DNA of 8,521 nt from Chlamydiota bacterium (GTDB lineage Bacteria; Chlamydiota; Chlamydiia; Chlamydiales; Parachlamydiaceae): NCBI GenBank assembly GCA_013286075.1, contig JABDGJ010000039.1:1-8521 (forward strand), written 5' to 3'. Below the pieces are notes generated by a model that did not search any database, was not told where the DNA came from, and worked only from the letters and a program-made list of their open reading frames with translations. Shown here in pieces: positions 1 through 5,778 of the stretch; position 1 is the stretch's first letter, and each line of letters opens with the position of its first letter. The position numbers and the translations under genes are program-made.

Positions 1-62
1 TCAATTTAAGTTTTTTTGCAATCCATTTTTTGGAAAATGAAACCAAAATTTCCCCCTTTTTG

Positions 63-91
63 TTTACATCATATCTTTTTTCTTATACGAT
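63..91 (+). promoter_or_regulatory. Candidate housekeeping-sigma promoter for the bS22-like/mnmG/lplA operon
   Basis: TTTACA (63-68, five of six matches to TTGACA) is separated by 17 bp from TACGAT (86-91, four of six to TATAAT). This would start transcription near 98, giving a leader of about 30 nt before the ATG at 130. It is the best-spaced pair in the 129-bp leader, which is otherwise T-rich and shows no convincing gene. Promoter calls by eye in AT-rich DNA are weak. Confidence 0.4.
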
Positions 92-129
92 AGTTCCATC
101 TCATAACCAAATGACGAAACGGAGAGCAT

Positions 130-219
130 ATGTCTTCTGTAAAAAAGAAGCGCAAATACAAAATTGCAAAGCATAAGAGAAAGAAAAGGAGTCGTCGAGA
201 TAGACATAAAGCAAAATAA
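130..219 (+). CDS. Tiny basic ribosomal-type protein, bS22/mS38 (AURKAIP1/COX24) family
   Basis: A 29-residue protein starting MSSVKKKRKYKIAKHKRKKR and ending at TAA. Seventeen of 29 residues are Lys or Arg and two more are His. The pattern of an S-V-K-K-x-R start, a central K-x-x-K-H-K-x-K-K-R and a closing R-R-D-R-H-K matches, from memory, the short bacterial proteins annotated AURKAIP1/COX24-domain. These include mycobacterial bS22 and are related to the C-terminal end of mitochondrial mS38, which sits on the small ribosomal subunit near helix 44 and the decoding region. A good Shine-Dalgarno (GGAG at 121-124, five nt before the ATG) supports translation. mnmG begins 29 nt downstream, so the two are probably cotranscribed, a sensible pairing because both act on decoding. 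The family call rests on sequence character only. The alternative is an unrelated basic peptide, but the codons read cleanly and the start is well placed. Genes this short are easily missed by annotation. Confidence 0.75.
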   Translation: MSSVKKKRKYKIAKHKRKKRSRRDRHKAK

Positions 220-248
220 CCTGGCTAGTCTTAGCTAGTTAAATCTCT

Positions 249-2081
249 ATGTGGAACTTCCCTATACAATATGATGTGATTATAGTTGGAGCAGGACATG
301 CAGGCTGTGAAGCTGCTTTTGCTTCAGCTCGGATGGGTCTGCGCACCCTTCTCTTAACAATGAATCTCGATACAATAGGTAAAATGAGTTGCAATCCTGC
401 GATAGGTGGAATTGCAAAAGGCCATATTGTGCGAGAAATTGATGCTTTGGGCGGGGAGATGGGAAAAATCATCGACGTGACCGGCATTCAATATCGAATG
501 CTCAATGCCACCAAAGGTCCCGCTGTATGGGCTCCTCGAGCACAAGCAGATAAATGGGCTTATCAGCAAGAAATGAAGCGTCGTCTTGAAAAAACTCCCC
601 ATCTGGATATTAAACAAGGGACGATTGAAGACTTGCTTCTTCATAATGATCAAATCAGTGGGGTTCTTACAAAAGAGGGAATTTCCTATCCATGCAAGAC
701 GGTCGTCCTTTCTTCCGGTACTTTTCTTCGAGGACTTTTGCATATTGGAGAAACTCATTATTCAGGAGGAAGAGCAGGAGACCAGCCCTCCATCGGAATG
801 TCGGCCTCTTTAGAAAAATATGGTCTGCGGCTGGGCCGGCTTAAAACAGGAACCCCGCCAAGAATTCACAAACGGTCTATTGATTATTCGCTCACGGAGG
901 AACAACCAGGAGAACCTGGGATTCAATTTTCCTTTGATGATGAAAATCTTCCCAGACTGCCGCAAGTTTCCTGTCACATTACCTATACGACAGAAGAGAC
1001 CAAGAACATTATTTTATCAAATATTCACCGATCTCCTATGTATTCTGGAAAAATCCAAGGAATAGGACCCCGGTATTGTCCCTCCATTGAAGATAAAGTT
1101 GTTCGGTTTGCAGACAAAGACAGACATCAAATTTTTTTGGAGCCCGAAGGGATTTATACGGAAGAAGTGTATGTCAATGGAGTTTCCTCTTCCCTTCCCT
1201 TCGATGTCCAATACCAATTCATTCGAAGTATCCCTGCCCTTCGAAATGCAGAAATCATGCGTCCGGCCTATGCGATTGAATATGATTATGTAATGAGCGG
1301 GCAAATCGGCTCTTCTCTCGAATGCAAAAATATAGAAGGGTTATTTTTGGCAGGACAAATCAATGGAACTTCTGGATATGAAGAGGCCGCAGGACAAGGT
1401 TTACTTGCCGGAATCAATGCGGCTTTAAAAGTAAAAGGAAAGCCTCCGCTCATTCTTAAACGTTCGGAGGCATACATTGGGGTTATGATCGATGATCTCA
1501 CCACGCAAGATCATAAAGAGCCTTATCGGATGTTTACAAGCCGAGCCGAGGATCGTCTTGTCCTACGGCAAGACAATGCTGATTTGCGTTTGCGACCTTA
1601 TGGCTATGAAATAGGTCTTATCGATCAAGAACGGTACCAACGCCTTTGCCAAAAGGAAAAAATAATTGAAGAAGAAACCGAACGGTTCACAAAGATCTTT
1701 AAACAAGACAATGGAAAGGGATATACCTTAGCACAATTATTATGCCGCCCAGAAATTTCCTACGAAAGACTCCTTCAATCCTATCCCGAAGAGATTAAAG
1801 ACTTTGGATCTGAAATAAATAGGCAAATTGAGCTAAATCTAAAGTACGCAGGATACATTGAAAGACAAAAAAAAGAAGTAGCGAAACTCTCTCACATTGA
1901 ATCTGTCCGCATTCCCCCTAATTTTAATTATTCTACCGTAATAGGTCTTCGAAATGAAGCCAAACAAAAACTCTCACAGGTTCGACCGGAAACTCTTGGC
2001 CAAGCCAGCCGGATTGCAGGGGTATCCCCTGCCGATATCTCTATTTTATTGATTGCTTTGAAGCCCAGGAACAAAAAATAG
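249..2081 (+). CDS. mnmG: MnmG (GidA), tRNA U34 carboxymethylaminomethyl modification enzyme
   Basis: This FAD-dependent protein works with the GTPase MnmE to install the cmnm5 group on wobble uridine 34 of tRNAs reading split codon boxes, using methylene-tetrahydrofolate and glycine in the cytoplasm. Visible marks: the Rossmann GAGHAG nucleotide motif at residues 14-19, the MSCNPAIGG block with Cys48, GTFLRG near 157-162, LKTGTPPR at 198-205, GPRYCPSIEDK with Cys277, the FAD-contacting LFLAGQINGT near 365-374, and the C-terminal SRAEDRLVLRQDNADLRL block near 431-448. Cys48 and Cys277 correspond to the two functional cysteines of the E. coli enzyme (47 and 277). At 610 residues the length is normal and no domain is missing. 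The ATG at 249 fits the family N-terminus (YDVIIVGAGHAG begins at residue 8), although no Shine-Dalgarno is visible in front of it. It lies between the bS22-like gene and lplA in one apparent operon. Confidence 0.97.
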   Translation: MWNFPIQYDVIIVGAGHAGCEAAFASARMGLRTLLLTMNLDTIGKMSCNPAIGGIAKGHIVREIDALGGEMGKIIDVTGIQYRMLNATKGPAVWAPRAQADKWAYQQEMKRRLEKTPHLDIKQGTIEDLLLHNDQISGVLTKEGISYPCKTVVLSSGTFLRGLLHIGETHYSGGRAGDQPSIGMSASLEKYGLRLGRLKTGTPPRIHKRSIDYSLTEEQPGEPGIQFSFDDENLPRLPQVSCHITYTTEETKNIILSNIHRSPMYSGKIQGIGPRYCPSIEDKVVRFADKDRHQIFLEPEGIYTEEVYVNGVSSSLPFDVQYQFIRSIPALRNAEIMRPAYAIEYDYVMSGQIGSSLECKNIEGLFLAGQINGTSGYEEAAGQGLLAGINAALKVKGKPPLILKRSEAYIGVMIDDLTTQDHKEPYRMFTSRAEDRLVLRQDNADLRLRPYGYEIGLIDQERYQRLCQKEKIIEEETERFTKIFKQDNGKGYTLAQLLCRPEISYERLLQSYPEEIKDFGSEINRQIELNLKYAGYIERQKKEVAKLSHIESVRIPPNFNYSTVIGLRNEAKQKLSQVRPETLGQASRIAGVSPADISILLIALKPRNKK

Positions 2082-2788
2082 TGGCCCCTTTGCTCCACTT
2101 GCTAGAACTCTCTGGTATTTCCATTTATCAACAACTCCAATGGGAAGAGGCGCTTTTACGGGCTGATACTGGGAATTGGTGTATCCTAAACCAAGGCTCT
2201 CCTCTTTCTGTTGTCATGGGAATTTCAGGCCGAAAAGACTTACTGATCAATGAAATAAAGTGGAAGCAATTCCCTATTCCCATTATTCGTCGCTTTAGCG
2301 GGGGAGGCACGGTCATCGTCGATGAAAATACGATCTTCGTGACCTTTATTTTTCAATCCAATGCAATTCCCATCCAACCATTTCCAAAACATTTGATGGA
2401 ATGGAGTATACAATTTTATCGTCCTCTTTTTGAAAAAGTAAAAGTAGAGGTACATGAAAACGATTATGTCATTGGCAATCGAAAATGGGGAGGGAACGCA
2501 CAGTCCATTACAAGAGGCCGCTGGCTGCATCATAGCTCTATTTTGTGGGATTATAGTGATGAAGCGATGGAATATCTTCTACAGCCTCCTAAAATGCCTT
2601 CCTATCGAAAACAAAGAAGCCATTGCGAATTTCTTTGTCGTCTTCGAAATTATTGGGAAGGTCCGGAGAATTTTCAAGATAAACTAAAAAGGGAACTTCA
2701 CAAGTTTTTTCAAGTGTCTTCCAAGAGTGTCTTGGATTTAGAAGATATTGTAAAATTCCCTTATCGCAAATCAACTTTTATAGAATAG
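2081..2788 (+). CDS. lplA: Lipoate-protein ligase A family protein, short form
   Basis: Attaches lipoate (or octanoate) to the lipoyl-domain lysine of 2-oxoacid dehydrogenase and glycine-cleavage proteins. It carries the RRFSGGG motif at residues 70-76 that shapes the lipoyl-AMP pocket. It also has the GNRKWGGNAQ block, where Lys135 matches the conserved lysine of the biotin/lipoate ligase fold, followed by HHSSILWD at 150-157. At 235 residues it lacks the C-terminal accessory domain of E. coli LplA (337 residues), so it resembles the compact chlamydial LplA1 or LipM-like enzymes. Salvage ligase activity is likely but octanoyl transfer cannot be excluded. The GTG start at 2081 shares its first base with the last base of the mnmG stop codon, implying translational coupling. 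An AGGA lies about 11 nt before it. The stop codon (2786-2788) ends one base before a long inverted repeat begins. Confidence 0.9.
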   Translation: MAPLLHLLELSGISIYQQLQWEEALLRADTGNWCILNQGSPLSVVMGISGRKDLLINEIKWKQFPIPIIRRFSGGGTVIVDENTIFVTFIFQSNAIPIQPFPKHLMEWSIQFYRPLFEKVKVEVHENDYVIGNRKWGGNAQSITRGRWLHHSSILWDYSDEAMEYLLQPPKMPSYRKQRSHCEFLCRLRNYWEGPENFQDKLKRELHKFFQVSSKSVLDLEDIVKFPYRKSTFIE

Positions 2789-2789
2789 G

Positions 2790-2859
2790 CCTCTTTCGAA
2801 ATTCGCTTTTGATTGAAAAAATGAGTTATTTTAACAGTCGAATGGAATTTCGAAAGAGG
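2790..2859. repeat. 70-bp element with perfect 15-bp inverted repeats (MITE-like, palindromic repeat, or long terminator hairpin)
   Basis: CCTCTTTCGAAATTC (2790-2804) is the exact reverse complement of 2845-2859, with a 40-nt AT-rich spacer between. It begins one base after the lplA stop codon. In RNA it would form a 15-bp stem. A run of A follows on the plus strand and no U-tract follows on either strand, so it is not a standard intrinsic terminator. Size and perfect ends fit a non-autonomous IS relic (MITE) or an intergenic palindromic repeat family. No target-site duplication is obvious and no transposase is nearby. Confidence 0.6.
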
Positions 2860-3079
2860 AAAAAACCGCCAAAAGGGGCTGCATTTGGCACGATCAACAC
2901 TTTTTGTACAAGTGGGTTTACTTCCTGAAATTTGAGTCCTTAGCAATCTTGGCCAGGAGCTCTAGCTTCAGCGTCGTAATCCCTAAACAAACAACTATCG
3001 TTGATTGGCTCTTTTGGCAAAACCCCAATCAGCAGAAACTCTTTCTACTCTCATTATATTCTATAATCGATTTTTTGTG
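2860..3079. other. Gene-poor gap between convergent genes, possibly decayed sequence
   Basis: No convincing gene lies between the inverted repeat and the glycosyltransferase stop codon. On the minus strand one frame (about 3028 down to 2918) reads a plausible stretch containing TLKLELLAKIAKDSNFRK before a stop. It has only a TTG as possible start and is interrupted upstream by a stop, so a gene remnant is possible but unproven. The only other structure seen is the hairpin at 3000-3033. Confidence 0.3.
3000..3033. terminator. Hairpin in convergent gap, possible weak terminator
   Basis: GTTGATTGG (3000-3008) pairs with CCAATCAGC (3025-3033) over nine bp with one G-U pair, and an inner TTTT-GGC-AAAA can stack on it. 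It lies 47 nt beyond the end of the minus-strand glycosyltransferase gene, where a terminator is expected. No real U-tract follows on either strand, so function is doubtful. Confidence 0.3.
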
Positions 3080-4567
3080 TTAATAAAGCGAGGATTCGTT
3101 GGGAGGTATTTCTCTGCAATTATGGCAACGAAAGATAAGCGCTCCTTTGATGAGAAAATTTCCTTTCTGGATTAAAGGAACTAAACCTAAATACTCTACA
3201 TTTTCAAAGAATTTTCCCAGTTTTTGTTGGTAAAAAGGAATTTTTTCTGGGTAGTCGGTTTCGAGTTTCGGTGCATTTTCTACCCATACAAAATAGCCAG
3301 TTTGTCCTTTTCTTTCCTCTTGTAAGCTGGGCCAGTAGGAAAATTGATTTTTTCGAATGTTGTCTAAAGGAAGAAAATAGGCTCTTTTTTGTCCCTTGGC
3401 ATAAAAACTCAGGAGACTCGCTGTCTGGTATTTGTCGCTAAAAAGATAGTGGCGCTCGGGGTCATACCCATGCCAATCCAATTCTTCTGAAAGAGAGGTC
3501 CATCCTTGGTTGTGTTTAAAAGGGTTCCATTGAGGGTATATGGAAGAAAGAATCAAAGCCAAAATAACCGTAAAAAATAGAGAAAAACCAAATCCCCAGG
3601 TGACCAATCGAATTCTCTTTCCCGGTTGATCAAATAAAACCCAACAAATCAATACAATGGCAGTGGGATACGCAAAAATAGCCCAGTTTCCTTGGATTTT
3701 TTGAAAACAAGCCAGTAAAGCAGCCGCCGTAAGTGAGCCAAAAGTGACAATCCCACAAAAAGCGATAGAAGGGGGGAGAAGAGACTTTTTTTTGATCCAT
3801 TTTTGACAAGCAAAACACAATAAAAAAAAGAGCACAGGAGAAAGGAGAACAATTTGAGAGCCGATAAAAGAGAAAAAATTGCTTTCTTTTTCTCCGTGAC
3901 CGCCCTCTAATGTAGCAAAAACATGCCTGAAGGTGGCCCAATGATGGTGCATATTCCACCAAAGGCTAGGTAGCAGTCCTAACAAAGAGATGCAAAATCC
4001 AATAATGGCTGGTTTTTTTATGCGCCGCATATAGGGAAAAGTAAAGATCCAAAAAAAATAAACGGGCCATTTGAAAAGAGCTCCAAGAGCAATCCAAAAA
4101 CCAATCCAATGGGGTTGAACTTCTTGATTTTTCCGAAAAGATCGAACGACGCAGAGACAGGCAGCAGTCCAACAAAGAAGAAACCCAATGTCGGTAATCG
4201 CTAAAAAAGAACCGATAATTCCAATCGGGCAAAATGCCATCAAAATACCGCTCCAAAAAGAAGCGCGAGAAGATAGCCCTGCCTCAGAGGCAAGTTCATA
4301 TAGCAATAAAGCTTGAAAAAATCCAAATACAATGGAGAAAGAACGAACCCCCCATTCGGTTTGTCCAAATATTTTTGTCCCAATCCCAATTTGCCAAGCA
4401 ATTCCCGGAGGTTTACTGTAATACCCCCAATCAAGCGCTTGACTCCACGTCCAGTATTGTGCTTCGTCAGGACCTAATAATATCCATGAAAAAAGAATGC
4501 AAATGGAAAAAATAGCCATTTTTACAAATAGCCATTTCGAAAGATGAACTCTAGAGAATGTTTCCAT
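3080..4567 (-). CDS. Membrane glycosyltransferase of the GT-C type (GT39/PMT, ArnT-like)
   Basis: A polytopic inner-membrane protein of 495 residues (numbered from the ATG) predicted to move a sugar from a polyprenyl-phosphate carrier onto an envelope lipid, glycan or protein on the periplasmic side. The first membrane segment is at about 12-31. It is followed directly by LGPDEAQYW, whose Asp34-Glu35 pair in the first periplasmic loop is the catalytic signature of the PMT/ArnT family, and by GYYSKPPG at about 48-55. Roughly nine further hydrophobic segments run to residue 343, including GNWAIFAYP near 293-301. A soluble C-terminal part of about 150 residues contains the SDKYQTASLLSFYA stretch typical of PMT_2-like proteins. 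The tail is odd, carrying FRCHNCREIPP with a Cys-x-x-Cys at 481 and 484. The start is uncertain: an in-frame GTG at 4603 would add 12 residues, and both starts have a purine-rich site directly abutting them. The acceptor cannot be read from the sequence; lipid A, O-antigen and protein are all possible. Confidence 0.82.
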   Translation of the reverse strand: METFSRVHLSKWLFVKMAIFSICILFSWILLGPDEAQYWTWSQALDWGYYSKPPGIAWQIGIGTKIFGQTEWGVRSFSIVFGFFQALLLYELASEAGLSSRASFWSGILMAFCPIGIIGSFLAITDIGFLLCWTAACLCVVRSFRKNQEVQPHWIGFWIALGALFKWPVYFFWIFTFPYMRRIKKPAIIGFCISLLGLLPSLWWNMHHHWATFRHVFATLEGGHGEKESNFFSFIGSQIVLLSPVLFFLLCFACQKWIKKKSLLPPSIAFCGIVTFGSLTAAALLACFQKIQGNWAIFAYPTAIVLICWVLFDQPGKRIRLVTWGFGFSLFFTVILALILSSIYPQWNPFKHNQGWTSLSEELDWHGYDPERHYLFSDKYQTASLLSFYAKGQKRAYFLPLDNIRKNQFSYWPSLQEERKGQTGYFVWVENAPKLETDYPEKIPFYQQKLGKFFENVEYLGLVPLIQKGNFLIKGALIFRCHNCREIPPNESSLY

Positions 4568-4602
4568 CCTTATAAGAATAGTCCAATTGTTGATAGTCAA
4601 CA

Positions 4603-4630
4603 CCCTCTAAACACGAGAGCTTCTAGAGGG
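4603..4630 (-). promoter_or_regulatory. Hairpin in the glycosyltransferase mRNA leader
   Basis: CCCTCTA (4603-4609) and TAGAGGG (4624-4630) are exact reverse complements with a 14-nt loop. In the minus-strand message this stem ends on the alternative GTG start and 36 nt before the ATG at 4567. It would sequester the AGAGGG purine run, so it could modulate translation. Structure only; no known riboswitch class is recognised. Confidence 0.35.
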
Positions 4631-4642
4631 ATTGGTTACCCA

Positions 4643-4657
4643 CGCCCTACTAGGGCG
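4643..4657. repeat. Perfect 15-bp dyad CGCCCTACTAGGGCG
   Basis: An exact palindrome with a one-base centre, lying immediately downstream of the candidate minus-strand -10 box, i.e. around the predicted start of the glycosyltransferase transcript. It could be an operator or a short 5' hairpin. It shares the core CTACTAG with the dyad at 7807-7825, though the flanks differ. Confidence 0.4.
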
Positions 4658-4686
4658 ATGATAGAACGGTGTAGGATTAAATACAA
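4658..4686 (-). promoter_or_regulatory. Candidate promoter for the glycosyltransferase gene
   Basis: Read on the minus strand, TTGTAT (4686-4681) is 17 bp from TATCAT (4663-4658, five of six to TATAAT). Initiation would fall near 4651, leaving a leader of roughly 80 nt to the ATG at 4567. The -35 match is poor (three of six). Confidence 0.35.
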
Positions 4687-4741
4687 GGGACTTATACCCT
4701 AATTTTACGTCGCAAAGGATAAAAAAAGCAGCTTTTTCTCA

Positions 4742-4769
4742 TAGACTTTAAATTCTTTTGTTATATATC
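4742..4769 (+). promoter_or_regulatory. Weak candidate promoter for the dksA-lspA cluster
   Basis: TAGACT (4742-4747) and TATATC (4764-4769) are 16 bp apart, each four of six to consensus. Transcription would begin near 4777, about 80 nt before dksA. A perfect TTGACA lies further down at 4801-4806 but has no acceptable -10 at normal spacing, so the true promoter remains open. Confidence 0.25.
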
Positions 4770-4843
4770 ATGCCCTACTTCAAAAAGAAAAAATCGAATA
4801 TTGACAAAAAGTGAATTTTTGCAAGAAGGTAGAAAGAAAATTG

Positions 4844-4851
4844 AAAGGAGG
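4844..4851 (+). promoter_or_regulatory. Full-consensus Shine-Dalgarno of dksA
   Basis: AAAGGAGG lies seven nt before the ATG at 4859. It is the only complete Shine-Dalgarno seen in the window. Neighbouring genes have partial sites or none, which suggests strong translation of dksA and fixes its start. Confidence 0.8.
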
Positions 4852-4858
4852 TTGAACC

Positions 4859-5227
4859 ATGACTCTTAAAAAGTCCGAACTTGCGAAATTTAAACAACGA
4901 TTAGAAGAAATGAAAAAGCAGCTTACCCACTCCCTAAAAGGGTCCACAGCGGAAGTAAAAACACCCGACGAAGCAACTGGATATTCCCAGCACCAGGCCG
5001 ATCAAGGAACTGATGATTTTGATAGAACGATCAGTTTAGAAGTAACGCACGAAGAATATGGGATTTTGAGACAAATCGAGAGATCGCTTCAAAAAATGGA
5101 AGAAAATACCTACGGAATTTGCGATATCACAGGGGACGAAATTCCAGTGGCTCGGCTTGAGGCAGTGCCTTATGCAACAATGACCGTAAAAGCACAAGAA
5201 AAATTTGAAAAAGGGCTGTTAGCGTAA
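4859..5227 (+). CDS. dksA: DksA/TraR-family RNA polymerase-binding regulator with degenerate zinc finger
   Basis: DksA proteins insert a coiled-coil into the secondary channel of RNA polymerase and adjust initiation, often with ppGpp. This 122-residue protein has a Lys/Glu-rich helix at 3-25, a tip with DDFDRT at 52-57, a return helix at about 58-83, then YGICDITGDEIP and RLEAVPYATMTVKAQEK. Compared with E. coli DksA (151 residues), Cys114 is kept as Cys88, but Cys117, Cys135 and Cys138 are replaced by Thr91, Thr109 and Ala112, so a four-cysteine zinc site cannot form. The tip aspartates matching Asp71 and Asp74 are kept (Asp52, Asp55), while the Ala76 position is Thr57. The surrounding fold residues (GICD-TGDEIP, RLEA-P) are preserved, which argues for a functional zinc-less form, not decay. 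The gene begins a tight cluster with lspA and an unknown gene. The dksA-lspA order matches Chlamydia. The ppGpp status of the host is not visible here. Confidence 0.9.
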   Translation: MTLKKSELAKFKQRLEEMKKQLTHSLKGSTAEVKTPDEATGYSQHQADQGTDDFDRTISLEVTHEEYGILRQIERSLQKMEENTYGICDITGDEIPVARLEAVPYATMTVKAQEKFEKGLLA

Positions 5228-5237
5228 ATTGAGTACA

Positions 5238-5762
5238 ATGTGCATTCCTAGAAGTTACAGGCAATGGAAAAACAACGCCTTTCTCCTTTTCATCGGTTTC
5301 TTGGTTCTTTTTTTAGATCAATCGACGAAATGGCTTGTGTCTACTTATTTGCCTATGGTCGATTCTTCTCTCTATTGGTATCCGTATGGCGGAATTGGCG
5401 TTTTCCACAATTGGGGAGGAATTGAATTTTCGATTAATCACATGACTAATACAGGGGCAGCCTGGGGAATGCTAGGAGCCTATCCACTTTTGTTGATTTG
5501 GACAAGAATAGGGTTGATTATTGCTCTTACTATTTATTTGTTTTACATCAATCAACGACCTGTATGGCGAATTCCTCTTCTTTTCGTTATCGCCGGCGCT
5601 TGTGGAAACGTGATCGACTATTTTATATACGGACACGTCGTTGATATGTTTCATTTTGTTTTTTGGGGATATGACTTTCCAGTTTTCAATATCGCAGACA
5701 GTGCAATTTCCACCGGTATTTTATTTCTATTTCTCCTCTCCTCGTTTGAAAATCCAGATTGA
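5238..5762 (+). CDS. lspA: Lipoprotein signal peptidase (signal peptidase II)
   Basis: An inner-membrane aspartic protease that removes the signal peptide of diacylglyceryl-prolipoproteins just before the lipid-bearing cysteine. The 174-residue protein (numbered from the ATG at 5238) has a first membrane segment with the conserved FLDQSTKW (Asp27), NTGAAWG at 71-77, then two membrane segments. Next comes AGACGNVIDYFIYGHVVDMFHF with catalytic Asp127, and FNIADSAIS with catalytic Asp154 before the last segment. The usual Arg after NxID is Tyr here, and the periplasmic stretch between the first segment and NTGAAWG is rather long (about 35 residues). An in-frame TTG at 5229, one base after the dksA stop, would add three residues; neither start has a strong ribosome site (GAG at 5231-5233 favours the ATG). 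Close spacing to dksA and to the next gene (16 nt) suggests one operon. Confidence 0.94.
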   Translation: MCIPRSYRQWKNNAFLLFIGFLVLFLDQSTKWLVSTYLPMVDSSLYWYPYGGIGVFHNWGGIEFSINHMTNTGAAWGMLGAYPLLLIWTRIGLIIALTIYLFYINQRPVWRIPLLFVIAGACGNVIDYFIYGHVVDMFHFVFWGYDFPVFNIADSAISTGILFLFLLSSFENPD

Positions 5763-5778
5763 CCACCCAGGCTGAACA

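Noticed and set aside
3..176. Plus-strand frame open from the window edge to a TAA near 176
   Set aside because: Composition is that of translated AT-rich leader, it overlaps the bS22-like gene and its Shine-Dalgarno, and it contains no recognisable motif.
2761..2946. 61-codon minus-strand frame crossing the lplA end and the inverted repeat
   Set aside because: It runs through the lplA coding end and a perfect palindrome, has no ribosome site, and looks like a chance frame.
4723..4737. AAAAAGCAGCTTTTT palindrome as a terminator between the divergent genes
   Set aside because: Stem is almost all A-T with a GCAGC centre, and no gene ends nearby on either strand; it is likely chance in A/T-run DNA.
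4801..4806. Perfect TTGACA upstream of dksA as the -35 of its promoter
   Set aside because: No TA-containing -10 lies 15-19 bp downstream; the region there reads GCAAGAAGGTAG.
4604..4858. Possible tRNA or structured RNA in the divergent spacer
   Set aside because: No GTTC-A-C T-loop motif, acceptor pairing or known riboswitch core was seen; the short hairpins are listed separately.
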